Below are positions 11,804 to 23,600 of a DNA stretch of 64,000 nucleotides, one piece after another. The DNA is from Mugil cephalus (lineage: Eukaryota; Chordata; Actinopteri; Mugiliformes; Mugilidae): positions 1,308,001 to 1,372,000 of the forward strand of contig NC_061773.1 of NCBI RefSeq assembly GCF_022458985.1. The letters run 5' to 3'. How positions within the stretch are numbered: the first letter of the stretch is position 1; every line of letters starts with the position of its first letter. Both the position numbers and the translations under genes were made by a program. Under the pieces are notes generated by a model. It made no database searches. It was not told the DNA's origin and worked only from the letters and a program-made list of their open reading frames with translations.

Positions 11804-11991
11804 TTATACCCAGAGCCGTATATTAGAGAGAGTCTGGCCAACTAGGGAACGGGAATGGACCGTCTGAGCTATCGGAACTATTCCACTGGACTGATCACGT
11901 GTTTCATGGGCGCCATGTCAGATACATCTAACCAACATCCATCCATAGAGAAGTGGCAATACCAGAATAAAGTTGGATTAAAAGTGAAAAT

Positions 11992-12115
11992 ATGCCACAG
12001 TGCTCAGCCTACAGCTCCAGCATGGGATCGGGAAAACATGGGGGAAACTCCACCGTTTCCCCAATGAACAAAAACGAGAAAGTTGTGGCAGCAGAAGACT
12101 AAAGAGAAGACCTGG
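11992..12115 (+). pseudogene. Decayed THAP zinc-finger domain
   Basis: The start MPQCSAY matches the usual beginning of THAP domains. A frame change later gives LHRFPNEQ, the family's F-H-x-FP motif. A further frame change gives TRKLWQQKTKEKTWM, matching the R-K-x-W...W core. The second Cys of the C2CH set is not seen (SSS in its place) and at least two frameshifts are needed, so this is a dead relic. It sits about 180 bp inside the left end of the outer element, where a transposase N-terminus would be expected. The overlapping plus-strand open frame from 11855 is probably fortuitous. Confidence 0.6.
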
Positions 12116-12360
12116 ATGTCAACTGGATGTCACGTCAGCTTGACGTTTGTTAAAAATTTATATAGGAAAAATAAAGTCACACAATCATAAATGCCCAACA
12201 CCACTTTACAAATGAATGAAGTGTGAAGTTAACCATTGAATTATGCTTGCTAGTTATCTAGACTAAAGGCTTAGGAAAATATCTGCTACCATGATATATA
12301 CTGTGAAACTCGTGTACATGTAATTTATGTTAATTTAATTGGCACATAACTTTGCCTGGT

Positions 12361-13876
12361 TGGTGCTAAGTTATTACGATAGGAAATGTGAGATCGCTGG
12401 CCTATAAAATGGACGAGTTAACAGCGTTAGCCAGTAGTCAGACGGAGTATCGGGAGTGTAGTTTAATGTGCTTTACGGAGACATGGCTGCACCAGGACAT
12501 TCCTGATGACAATGTTTCCATCAACGGCTTCCAGATTTTCCGGGCCGACAGGGATTGCAACGGGAGCGGTAAGTGGTAGTGTTGGGTCGTTCACGAATGA
12601 TTCGTTCGAAAGAATCTTTTGAGTGAACTGTATCGAATCACTTTATGAACTGATTCGTTCTTTTCTCAGTTCAGTTGAACAGAGCTCAGCCGCGAGCGCG
12701 TGGCCCGCGCGTGTATTCTCTTACTCATGACTCCTCATGAAACTTCAGTCAATGACGCAGTTGACTAGAATCACAGTCTCTAGAATCGCTCCAAGTCATT
12801 CCTTTGTTTGACATTTGTCATGTTTGTTTAGTTTTTTAATGGCATTTTCTTGTAATTGATATATTTGTTGTTTTGTTTTTGTTTTTTTGCACTAAACTGA
12901 ATGAGGCCTATTTTTATTTTTGAGTTTGTTAAAATGTGTTACTATGTTAAAATATACAATAGTGTTTGTTTATCATTTGGTTTTATATTTATTTTCCACT
13001 TTTATACTTTTTTGTATTCATTTCAGTGGAATAAAACATAGACAGTCACAAAGGCTATACTTTGTTTATTTGAAAGGCTGTAAACGCATCTCTTAGTGTT
13101 GGTTCTTAATATTGCAGCAAATGGAGGAATATAATCAGTGACTGAGGAGAGTGATCCGGTCAGTGAATGCTACTGATCTACTGATTCGCGTTGCGTCACT
13201 GACTCGAGTCACTTACTGATTCGGATCACTTACTGATTCGTTCGGCAAGTGAACCAGTACACAGTAGGTCGCGAGTCAGCCTCTGTGTCATTGCCGACCA
13301 TTGGTGCCGACACAGAGGCTGAGATGCCGGAAGCCCCGCCGATTGAAAGAGCTTTCTGGACCAAACGACTTTGGGGAATGGAACACACATTGTTTTACAT
13401 TTATAATTTTGGGGGTACTGACTGACTCGGTGAACGAATCAATTGAACGAGTAATTTTAATGAACTGATTCGAGTGATTCGGTACAGTAAAAAGAACGAT
13501 GGTTCCAATCACTAGTAAGTGGAAAGGAGGGGGGCTTGCCATTCTAGTGAACAAGTGTTGCAGTTCTAGTCATATTACCATCAAAGAGCACATCTGCAGC
13601 CCGGACATTGAACTATTTGCTCTAGGTCTCCGTTCATATATATTCTCGCCATGTGCAATCATTTTATTTTATTTTTTTTCACAGCAATACCTCAGAACAC
13701 AGTAACAGTAACAGGAACACTTGTATATATTGTTATATATACATTTCCTATATTTTTTACATTCTTTTACTTATTCTTATTGGTCTTTGTTTTTAACACT
13801 GGGACACTTTGGGTTGCAGCTGCTGCTGTAATTTCCCCCTGGGACCAGTAAAGTAATTCTGATTCTGATTCTGATT
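12361..13876 (+). mobile_element. LINE remnant (L2/jockey-like), interrupted
   Basis: Two pieces, 12361-12576 and 13515-13876, read as one LINE once the inserted hAT-type element is set aside. The first encodes an endonuclease N-terminal part (GNVRSLAYKMDEL, then CFTETWLHQDIP, then FRADRD). The second continues in the same frame (KWKGGGLAILVN, then ICSPDIELFALGLR). After 13640 it jumps to a 3' tail, AATTTCCCCCTGGGACCAG, then TAAAG and (ATTCTG)n, as at the end of fish L2-like LINEs. The reverse transcriptase is missing, so there is a large internal deletion. The clade is not certain. Confidence 0.75.
12577..13514. mobile_element. hAT-type non-autonomous element inside the LINE
   Basis: A 938-bp insertion flanked by the exact 8-bp duplication GTAAGTGG (12569-12576 and 13515-13522), the hAT signature length. 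The ends are TAGTGTTGGG on the left and the complement of TAGTGATTGG on the right. It has no transposase. The interior is rich in copies of TGATTCG/TTCGTTC, and includes a near-direct repeat of ATTCGGATCACTTACTGATTCG-type units around 13200-13240. A hairpin has 13-bp arms at 13277-13289 and 13309-13321. Removing it restores the LINE reading frame. Confidence 0.85.
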
Positions 13877-14217
13877 ATGGCTAGCATGCTAATGTTATGA
13901 TAATGATAATAATACTAATGAAAATATTTAATAACAGTAAGACTAGTTTAATTTTCACTATTTCTGAGTATTTCTGTTTATTTTGAGTAACATCAAACTT
14001 TTAACAGTGATGGATGAACACGGAGACTGAAGAGAAGGTAAACACAGCTCCTTGGTGATTGGGCTACAAAGCATTTTACAGGCTCATTTAAGATATTTAA
14101 AGTAAGTACACTGGGATATTTAAATGAGGGCCTTTTACATATTGACACTTTGCAATAACATTTATAGGCCCGTTAATGGTGAAAATAAGCGATTTATTTC
14201 AATGTAGCCCATCCACT

Positions 14218-14905
14218 TAGAGTTGTGACGAATCAAATCTTTTGACGGGCTCATTAACATGAACGATGGGAAACATGTGTTTGGGAGTCATTCTTTTTTT
14301 TAATTAATCTCTCCCTGAGTGGGCTGTATGCACATTTTATTTAATTTATATAATTTTAAAATATTGTTTTGAGTTTTTCTGTACTGTTAAAAAGTTTTTT
14401 TTGCATTAAAAGCTTTTGCATGGAACTTGTAGCCTGCTTTTTTTTTTTTTTTTTTTTTTATTGTGTATTTATAAGTGTTTAGGTGTTGCATGAATAACAT
14501 AAGTCAAAGTAGTTTTACACACATACACACACTTTATACAAAGTGTAAACAGTGATCTCACTGTCAACTCAGAGGGATATGGCAGTGGAATATTTTCAAT
14601 GAATCCATATCAGACTTTAAAATCTTGTTCATATGAGTCAAATGAAGCTATAATCAATATTTCAGAATAATTCAAACTCAAATATTGGTGGGAAATCTGG
14701 GTTCGAAATTATTCTGATCCAAATCTCAGCCCATTATTTCTCCCTGTGATAATTTACAGGATAAAATGAATTAAGCCCAGACAGGCTTCTGAAAAGTGAA
14801 TAAATATAAAAATTAGCCAAATGAGCCAGTCTTTTGAATGGCTCTTTGAAACGAGAGGATCCCAAAGATCCGGCTCCCTCCAAAGAGCCATAAATCCCAT
14901 CTCTA
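14218..14905. mobile_element. Second hAT-type non-autonomous element
   Basis: A 688-bp insertion with ends TAGAGTTGTGA (left) and the complement of TAGAGATGGGA (right). It is flanked by CATCCACT (14210-14217) and CATCCACC (14906-14913), an 8-bp duplication with one mismatch. The right part holds GGCTCTTT/AAAGAGCC motifs seen at the ends of many fish hAT elements. A run of about 20 T lies at 14440-14459. No coding capacity. Confidence 0.7.
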
Positions 14906-15013
14906 CATCCACCCCATAGGGTTTCACTGTACAATGTTCCCTCCGATGTATCTGACATGACGCCCATGATTTGAGTTGGCCAGACTCTCTCTAATATACG
15001 GCTCTGGTTATAC

Positions 15014-15379
15014 ATCGTAAACAGCGGCCTCTATAGGCGTACGTGATTATTGCAGGGCAGCAACTGGGCTCTGTTAGTCTAAACTGCAGCTTCATTAAAA
15101 CAGGAGAGTGATCATGAAACTCTTAGCCAAATAACACGCTGGGTTGAAAATGGACCAAGCTATAGTGTAGCAAACTATTCATGTCACAGTAGGTTTAATG
15201 CACACACACAGTCTCAGACCACAGTGTGTTATCAAACCTTTCTGCACCCTCAGGACTTAATTCCATCCTTACATGATATACATGTATACATGCTAGCCTA
15301 TATAAAAATAATATATAAGCTAACACCATTAAAACAAGCAACAAAATACTCTACAATTAAACAACAGAGCAGGTAAATA
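15014..15379. other. Intergenic, no gene seen
   Basis: Spacer between the nested cluster and the Tc1-like chimera. Nothing was recognised apart from a short CA-rich tract near 15200. Confidence 0.45.
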
Positions 15380-15960
15380 CAGTTAGGCTCAGAATATTTG
15401 GACAGTGACACAATCTTTGGATTTGAAATGAAACAACTGAGATGCAATGGAAGAGCAGACAAATATAGGATATTTTTGAAACATTAAGGAATAGCAATTA
15501 TTTTTTAACGAAGTCTCATCATTTCAGGGGCTCAGAAGTAATCAGACGTAAGTTTCGTCTTAAGAAAGTGAAAGGCATGCTTGATTGGCTTGAGATCTGG
15601 TGATTGGTGGATTACTGGTGAATATTCCACTTCTTTGCCTTAAAAACTTGGGTGTGTTTTGGGTCATTCTCCATCTGTACTGTGAAGAACTGTCCAATAA
15701 ACGTTGCCGTATTTGGCTGAATTTGAGAACAAAATAAATCCCTGTACACTCCAGGATTCATCTGGTTGCTTCTGTCTTCTGTCACATCATCAATAAACAC
15801 TAGTGACCCAGTGCTGTTGGAAGCCCTGCATGCCCATACATCGTACTACCACCACCATGTTTTACAGAAGATGTGGTGTGCTTTTAGATCATGAGTTCTT
15901 TCTGGAAGTGGAAAGAACATCATTAGACCATAAACCAGCCATGACCAGGTGCTCCTCGCA
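15380..15960 (-). mobile_element. Tc1-like fragment, family 1 (half element)
   Basis: The left end begins CAGTTAGGCTCAGAATATTT after a TA. It is related to a common fish Tc1-like inverted repeat that contains ATATTTGGACA and GACACAAT. The minus strand encodes transposase C-terminal parts: TVQMENDPKHT and FIDDVTEDRSNQMN. The element stops at about 15960, where a different Tc1-like family begins in the opposite orientation. The N-terminal half and right end are absent. Confidence 0.75.
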
Positions 15961-16874
15961 AAATTTCTGACAGAGTAGTGAAAAGCATTATCAGAAGAGT
16001 TGTTCAAGAGTCAAGGACCACTAGTGGAGAGCTTCAGAAAGACCTGGAATTAGCAGGTACAATTGTTTTAAAAGAAAACCATAAGCAATGCACTCAACAG
16101 CCATGGCCTGTATGCACGCTCACCACGAAAGAATCAATTTCTGAAGAAAAAGTATGTTGAAGCTCGTTTAAAGTTTGCTGCACAACATTTGGAGAAGCCT
16201 GTAAAATACTGGGAGAACATAGTCTGGTCAGATGAGAGCAAAACTGTACTCTTTGGATGCCATAACACACACCATGTTTGGAGGTGAACTTCATATAACT
16301 GAAGGGAGATGAATGGAAACATGTACTGAGACATTCTTGAGAAAAATCTGCTGCCATCTACTAGAATGGAGATGAAACGAGAATGGATATTTCAGCAAGA
16401 CAATGATACCAAACACAGAGCCAAGGAAACTCTCATCTGGCTTCAGAGAAAGAAAAAAAAGCTGCTAGAACGACCCAACCAACCTGACTTGAATCCAATT
16501 GAAAATCTATGGAAAGAACGAAAAATTCAAAATTTAAAGACTGTTTATGCGGAAGGATAAACCAAAATCACACCTGAGCAATGCATGTGACTAGTTTCTC
16601 CGTACAGGAGGCGTCTTGAAGCTGTCAATACCAACAAAGGGTTTTGTACAAAGTACTAAATAAATATCAGTAAACGTTAATACCTTTTCCCTTTGTTATT
16701 TTACATTATTACACATAACTTAATTTCTGAACGTATTTGTTTTGGTTTCTTTCTATCTTCCTATTACTTGGGTTGTTACAACACCTGGTGAAATGTTAAT
16801 AGCACCTTTAGAAATATGTTTACTTTAAAAAATTGTGATGTGTTCAATACATATTAATATTATTTTACCCGCTG
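15961..16874 (+). mobile_element. Tc1-like fragment, family 2 with degraded transposase
   Basis: The plus strand encodes a broken DD34E transposase. It includes RKISDRVVKSIIRRVVQE, then a frameshift, then YVEARLKFAAQHLEKP, WENIVWSDESKTVLFG (first Asp present), [14 protein letters not shown] and [12 protein letters not shown]. Stops and frame changes lie around 16075 and 16287-16300. The right end, about 16840-16874, reads GTTCAATAC then TTTTACCCGCTG followed by TA, which is the complement of a known Tc1-family end that begins CAGCGGGTAAAATA. The left inverted repeat and extreme N-terminus are missing. Confidence 0.8.
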
Positions 16875-16876
16875 TA

Positions 16877-17694
16877 TATCAGAAAATATTGTATGAAATG
16901 TACTTTATAGTATACGTTGTAGCAACATACAAGAGCGTTTCTTTTGTAGTGCTATTCTACTCTTTTCTCTCTGTATAACATTCATTGCCCAAATGTTATA
17001 TTATGTTGACAGTCTGTGTGATCATGTTGTGACCTTGTTATGTCTTATGTGAGTTTTGGCATACGTAATTTGGTCCGCTATAGCCACAGACGTTATGGCA
17101 TGTCTTCTTTTAACTATTTGTTCTAGCGCCGACACTGACATGGCAGTTGTCAAGTTGTGTTTTCAGCTCGTCTTCAGCTGTATAACGTCTCGCCACTGAA
17201 AGAGGTCATAACGCTACTATTACGTTGCGTTGTCGCGGTGCAGGAGGACGACGAGAAGGAGAAGGAGGAGGAGGAGGAGGAGGAGTGCAGGCTGCTGGGA
17301 CGGACGACTACAGACACAGAGGACGCAGCTGTCACACGCTGCTGGGTAAGCGTTGCGCGGAGCTGACGGAGGGCTGAAGAACTGAGCGGAGGGGGGACAC
17401 ATTTCGTAAAATGGGAAGCGCTTTTAGTTTTTAAGCTCGAAACTAAAGTACTGCTTCTATTTTCAACAAGGTCTGAAAGTTCTGGTTCGCCGCTAGAGCG
17501 CACCGTCGGTACTGGACACGAGCACGTTCAGTTGCTGGAGTAACCTTACCAGTTGCTGGGAGACGGTAGTTAAGGGCAACTCAAAATAAGTGCAGCATAT
17601 CTTTTTTTTGTCAAGAACTTAAAACCTTCGCAAGAGAATTACAAGGAAATTTAATTTCTTTGAGCTGAAGAAGGACAACGAGGAACAAATCAGC
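16877..17694 (+). promoter_or_regulatory. Intergenic and larp4 promoter/5' UTR
   Basis: AT-rich up to about 17080, then CpG-richer from about 17150 to 17560. The CpG-richer part is the likely larp4 promoter and 5' untranslated exon. A (GAG/GGA)n triplet run lies at about 17250-17285. No TATA box is obvious. The exact transcription start cannot be fixed from sequence. Confidence 0.45.
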
Positions 17695-20600
17695 ATGGTG
17701 AGTTTTCGGGGCCTGGGAAGAGGGCACGCAAGCTAACGTGCAACAACTTGTTTGCGTCCTTCCTCGTTTTTTATTTTATTTTTGTACTCTAATGCTACCT
17801 GAAGCTCGTCTACACTCATGTACGCCGCTCTTATAGCTTAACACGTTAACATTTGCCGTTTGTCGGCGTTAATGCTTTAAAACCGCGACCTTAATTCACC
17901 CAACTGGACGGTGTGTTTGTGAACCTGCCAAACAAATTAGCCCAGGTTAGCTGTCTAAAGTGAGGCCGGTTCCAACTGGTCTGCGAGTAAACGCAGCTAG
18001 TCAGCTAAATTTGGTGGTGTCGCCAGTTAACTTATGGCAGCGGCGACACAGTCACTTAACGAGCCAAACCTGCTAACATTTGTTTTAAACGGAATTATGA
18101 ATCCTCGGTCCACTACAATTTGCTCTATACATTTATTTTGTTCTGTATATTACATGTGCAGCAACAACTCTGGAAAGCCGGCGGCACGTGATTTGTGTTC
18201 AATGTTAGCTGCTACGCAAATGTAGCTGAATGGCTAGTGCCTAAGTGTTCCATAATAGAGGTCATGAAAGTAAGGAGACATAACAACGGGGTATCAAGGG
18301 GGAATCTGGGTATTAGTCGATTAACTCCAAACAATTTGCATCCAGACTACGCTCTGTTCAAACCAAGTTAAAGAGCGGTCATATTAGCCATATGTTAGAA
18401 ACTCCATGAGCACATCGGCGCCATGTGCTCCTCCTCCCCGACCCTCAAGTCTACTTCGTGTATGCTGTAAATCTTGAGCTGCTGATTTGTAACGGAATTT
18501 TGTAAATTAGACAGGTTATGCCAATACGATTTGGGGGAATTTAACTTTCACGTCTTGTTTAGTGACCATCCATGAGCGTTAACACACTCGTGGTTTTGAA
18601 TGAATGACAGGTCAAACTCCTGTAAGTCAAGCTGCAGCTAAGAGGCGGATCAGCGCCTTGAAAGGTTACATGTGACCGAATGGGAGGCGTGGTGACAGAC
18701 TACAGGGAAACCAATAAAAAACTCGTCTACATCTACGTGCGCGTGTGTAAAGAGGTGACGCATGTACAAAAAGAGAAACCTGGATTACAGGATCTGCTAA
18801 CTACCTTCATTCATTGGCTTGGCCTAGGTATATATAACTAAGTCCACTTTAAACATTGAGGACGCCTGAATGCTGTGGTCAAGTTTTTGAGAAGTTAGGC
18901 TTAGTGATCTTATTTAAAGGCTTGACACGGTCATTCACTTGTTTATTTGAGCAGTTTGGTTTTACACTAGGTAACACACACAGACACATTATGTATGTAT
19001 GTGTGTATGTATATATATATTTTTTTCCTTACATCTCTTTTTCCTTCACAATTCTTTCCATTCAATACCCTGCCTTCCGGCTGTAATACACTTGTTGACT
19101 TTTAACAAACTGAGTAATGTGCACACCCAGAATTATTTTGTGTAACTTGTCCCATATTCCGATAATGATGCAGGTTACCACAAAGGGAGCGGGTTTGAAC
19201 CCTAATGCCAAAGTTTGGCAAGAGATCCCTGCCCAACAGAATGACATCCCAGGAGGAACAGAGGATTCTCCGTGGCTGCAGTCGTACCCTCATACTGCTG
19301 AGATACATGATGGTATGATCTGATTAGTTATTCTTCTACTATAGTAAAGTGTAGCATTATTTATTATAAACCTATCTGCACTGGTATACAAAATATTTGG
19401 AGATCCAGTAAGTGGCAAGTATAGTCATGTTAATTATCTATTGCAGTTTCCCAAGATAATTACAGATCGATGTGGTATATGAGGAAATAGTTGTAACTCT
19501 GGGGTGATGTAGTAAATGCAAAACATGACTAAGCTTGTTTTAAAGCAATGTTCTTTAAACACGGCAGTTATTTCGCAATCATTTTGTTACGCCTTGCCTT
19601 TTCTCTTAGGTTACTCAGACAGTCCCTCTTCAGGAGGTAAAGGATACGACACAGAGTACCTGGACAGCACTGCTGACACTGTACCTTTACCCATTGGCAT
19701 TGTGAATGAAATGGAGCAGCCTGATTTGGGTTACTTAGTTTTTGACTCCCATTGTGAAGCTACCATTGATAATAACATGTCCAAGGAAGAACCAGTGTCT
19801 GAAGAGACTCTGAGGGAAGCTTTAAAGAAACGACTTGAGTTCTGCTTTTCAAGGTGAGTGGTGTAAACTTTTTTACTACGTTTATTCTGTCATTCATCAC
19901 ATTAGTTAGATCATGCTTCATTCAGGAAAAAAAACATATTTAACAGTGACATTCGTCCTTTCATGCACTGTTGCTTTAGCCGTAGCATGTCTGTGAGTAT
20001 AGATTTGCTTTTCAAGTTGGCAGATTCCTCATGAACATTTTTACTTTTTCGATCCAATTGTGCATCCCATGATCCAGCAATGATTAGTCTCCTTAAATGT
20101 CCATATCAAAGTGTGTCCTTTTTTTGTTAGAAGTGTATGTGCAAGTGTATGTGGAAGTTATTTTTTAATCACAGCACTGAATAGATTTCTTACTACTGCA
20201 ATTGAAGGGTGGACTTCCGCTGTTTGAAGAAATTTACACCCATGTTTTACCCCAGGCTGTTAATGTTGTAAGATGGACTTTTTGTAAAGGATCATTTTTT
20301 GTTGGTGTTTACAGAGAGAACCTATCTAAGGACCTTTACCTGATATCCCAGATGGACAGTGATCAGTTTGTGCCTATCTGGACTATTGCGTGCATGGAGG
20401 ACATCAAAGCCCTTACAACTGACATGGACCTCATTCTGGACGTACTGCGAGGTACCGTTGCAAATTGTTCGTATTGTATTTGTAGGAAACACATGCAGAT
20501 GGACTGATGGTATAATTAAGGGCAAAATTATTTTTGCAGTTGATCTGTCAACTTTTTAAAATTGTAATCCTCCTTCACAGAGTCTGGTTGTGTTAGTAAC

Positions 20601-23600
20601 ATTGCTTTCACATCAGACCCGGGTTGACTCACCCTTGGTGCACTTTCACATCGGCAAAAGTACCAGTTCAGACCTCCTGCTGTGAGATCGCTATACAAGC
20701 TGTATAGAAACACAGTCACCGTTCACCTGTGCTCTTCCATTAATGATTGTGTAACAACACATTTGATTTGTTTGATTGAAAAAAAATTTACAACAACAAC
20801 TCGGCCATCTTCTTTAAAAAAACCTTTGTTGTTTCTCTTGTGTTAGGAACAGAGAAGTCACGGGTAATGTGTGCACATGTAGAACTGCGTAGTGCGACTT
20901 TACACACTGTACAAGGTGTTAATCACACAGTGACTGCCAGCTTTAAATTGTTGCAGTGACACAAAGTTTCTTCACATATATCAGCATGTGTTGCAAGAGA
21001 TAATGTCAAAGGCATTGGTGATTGCCACATTTTTTGATACCCTACATTTCACAGCAGAGCTCAAAGTGTACATGTCAACGCATACAACAAGTTTGGTCAA
21101 AATAGATTTAAACAGTTTTCAGACTTCATGTAAAGTGGACCATTTATAGTATAATTATCAAATAACTGAAAACAGATCAGTTATTAATTAAATATAAACT
21201 TGAAAAAGAATTTTCCAATACCTGGCTTATACCCTGTGGTTATCTTTGGGTCCTTATTTTTGCCTGGATTTTCCTGAAATTTGTGCTCCATAATGAACTA
21301 ATTTTTCTTGGGTGTTCAAATATACACTTGTGGCAAAACCAAAATAATTCAAACTCTAGTTTAATGATACATTTCTAATAGGTATCCACACCCTTCCTCT
21401 CCCTGTATGACAAAACAGGACATCCTCCTGCTCCTCTGATGGTCCACACCAAGCTCATTAGTTTTGCTGTCAGATGATTGTTGATGGATCATATGAAAAA
21501 TGTACTTGTTAGGGTAATGATAATTTCCATTTCACCAAATTCCTTCAACATTTAGGTACATGAATACAAATTACAACTTGCTTGACTGAACAGGTCACAG
21601 TTCTATCTTTCTCCCATATTGACAAAGTTTTTTTTTTTTTTTTTTTTTTTACAGCTTCCCCCATGGTGCAAGTTGATACAACTGGTGAGAAGGTTCGGCC
21701 AAACCACAGTCGCTGCATTATTATTCTCAGAGAAGTGGCTGAGACTACCCCAGTTGAGGTAAAGATAAGCTTATACTGTATACTGTGCTTAATCCTTTGC
21801 AACATCCAACCATCTTACTGTCAAGTAAATCCTCCACACCAGGTTGTGCTCACTATGATGAAGGTGATAAAGGGCAGTACCTGCCTCGTTGTATTTTAGA
21901 TGTTAAAACTTGCATTTATTTGTTGTTGTTGGGTATATTGTGGCTCATGAATGCATCCCATAGCCTACTGGGTGGGGCAGGAGGGTATTTCTGAGTTCTG
22001 TGTTCAAGGCAGAAATGTTTTATTTGTTTCTTGCATTGCTTTCACAGGAAGTCGAGGCTCTTTTTAAGAGTGAAAACTGTCCAAAAGTATTGAGTGTGGA
22101 GTTTGCACACAACAGCAACTGGTATATAACATTTCAGTCAGATATGGATGCACTACAGGTATGTGTCCTTCAGTGCAACTTATTTTTGCCAACTGACATA
22201 ATCTAAGGAAACACGCAATGGATACTGTACATTTTCAGTGGGATTGTTTTAAGATTAAATGATTATTCTTAGTGTAAATACTTAATTACTTCTATTCAGT
22301 AACAGTTACTTTCCACTTCCTTTGTGGGTGGATGATTTTTAAACAAAATGGTTTGTTCACTCTCTCCTGAATGGAGCATAGTAGGTTTGGTCACCATTAA
22401 GAAACTTCATTTTGTAACGTATTGCAGCAATGCTACCTTATGATGTCAGCCAGCAGTTATAAAACACTAAATATTACTCCAAAGCTCTGGAAGTAGGAGA
22501 GAGCAATGCCATATTTGCAGTGTTGTAAGTAGTAGTTCTTTTTTTCAGGCTTACAGATACTTGAGAGAGGAGGTCAAAATGTTCCAGGGGAAACCAATCA
22601 TGGTGAGTAACCTGAAATGTACTTTATTCAGCATGTTACTAAGTTTTCAACTGTAGAATCCCTAGCTATGTATTAAACAGTAGCATGGATCCCAGCAAGC
22701 TTTGTATTTCATAAGACGTGCGGTTAGCTGTCACGTCATCATTCTCCAGGTTGTTTGCTTTAGCCATAGCCTCAGGAATGACCTTGGGAATATGTACAAA
22801 GACTTGATAAGCAAGGAACCAATCCAATGGTCTCTGCTTTGGTATCAGTGGTATCAAAACTGTTAGGAAGCCATATCGACAGACGGTTAGATCCTTATCA
22901 CAGTTTGACATTGCCTTTTGCATTCCATGTTTGTTTGTTTTTTAAATACTTTTTCAGCTGGACTTGGATTCGAAATTTTGTTTCCTTCAAGCTTTTCGTC
23001 CTGATAAATAAATGATGCTGTGATGTATTAATGGTCCTATTTAAACCCCAGTGATGATCAGTATCGCGCTTGGAAGGACTCATATGCACTGTGGCTAGCT
23101 GGGAGGAATTTTTCAATAACTCTCCTTCTGCTTCTATGTTATATCTTTATTTTCCCTCATCTTCCTTTTACCCTCACCCAACCCCTACCTTCTTCACCCA
23201 CCTTCTTTCCCCTAGTTAGTGCAGTGTTTTATGGCCTAATGACCGTGAGATTATGAGATCTGAGGGGACTTAGGGTAGATAAAGACTTGATACAAAGTAT
23301 AACTGTGGCGTAAGTGTTGTCGCCGTGGCATGCATTCTTGATTGGCTTCTGTCATCTTTGTTCTAGGCCCGCATTAAGGCCATTAACACGTTCTTTGGAA
23401 AGAATAGCTTCCGTAGCATGGATTCAAGTGTCTACTCGAGTCAGCCTGCCCAGTCACAGTCCCAGTCCCAGTATGGCTCTCCAGTCTACATGCAGCAGAT
23501 GTTCAACCCTCAACAGCAGTATCCAGTTTATCCTGTAGTGTCTCCCTCCTGGAACACTTCAGTTATGCCATACTTTGAAACACCACTGGTGAGTACTTTT

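Larger units (their letters stand above)
11810..15007. mobile_element. Outer DNA transposon remnant with terminal inverted repeats
   Basis: The two ends are inverted copies of about 33 bp. The left end begins CCAGAGCCGTATATTAGAGA (11810-11842) and the right end is its complement (14975-15007). A second shared block, containing CATGTCAGATACATC, lies just inside each end; the left copy has about 55 extra bases before it. The 6-bp direct repeat TTATAC flanks the element (11804-11809 and 15008-15013) and is the probable target duplication. Inside the left end lies a decayed THAP domain, which points to a THAP-bearing DNA transposase. Later insertions (a LINE remnant and two hAT-type elements) fill most of the 3.2 kb. 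The superfamily is not settled: P elements make 8-bp and Kolobok 4-bp duplications, and neither matches 6 bp. Confidence 0.7.

Noticed and set aside
17174..17503. Minus-strand Ser-rich open frame over the larp4 5' region
   Set aside because: It is the complement of the (GGA)n tract; no family resemblance and wrong strand for any supported gene.
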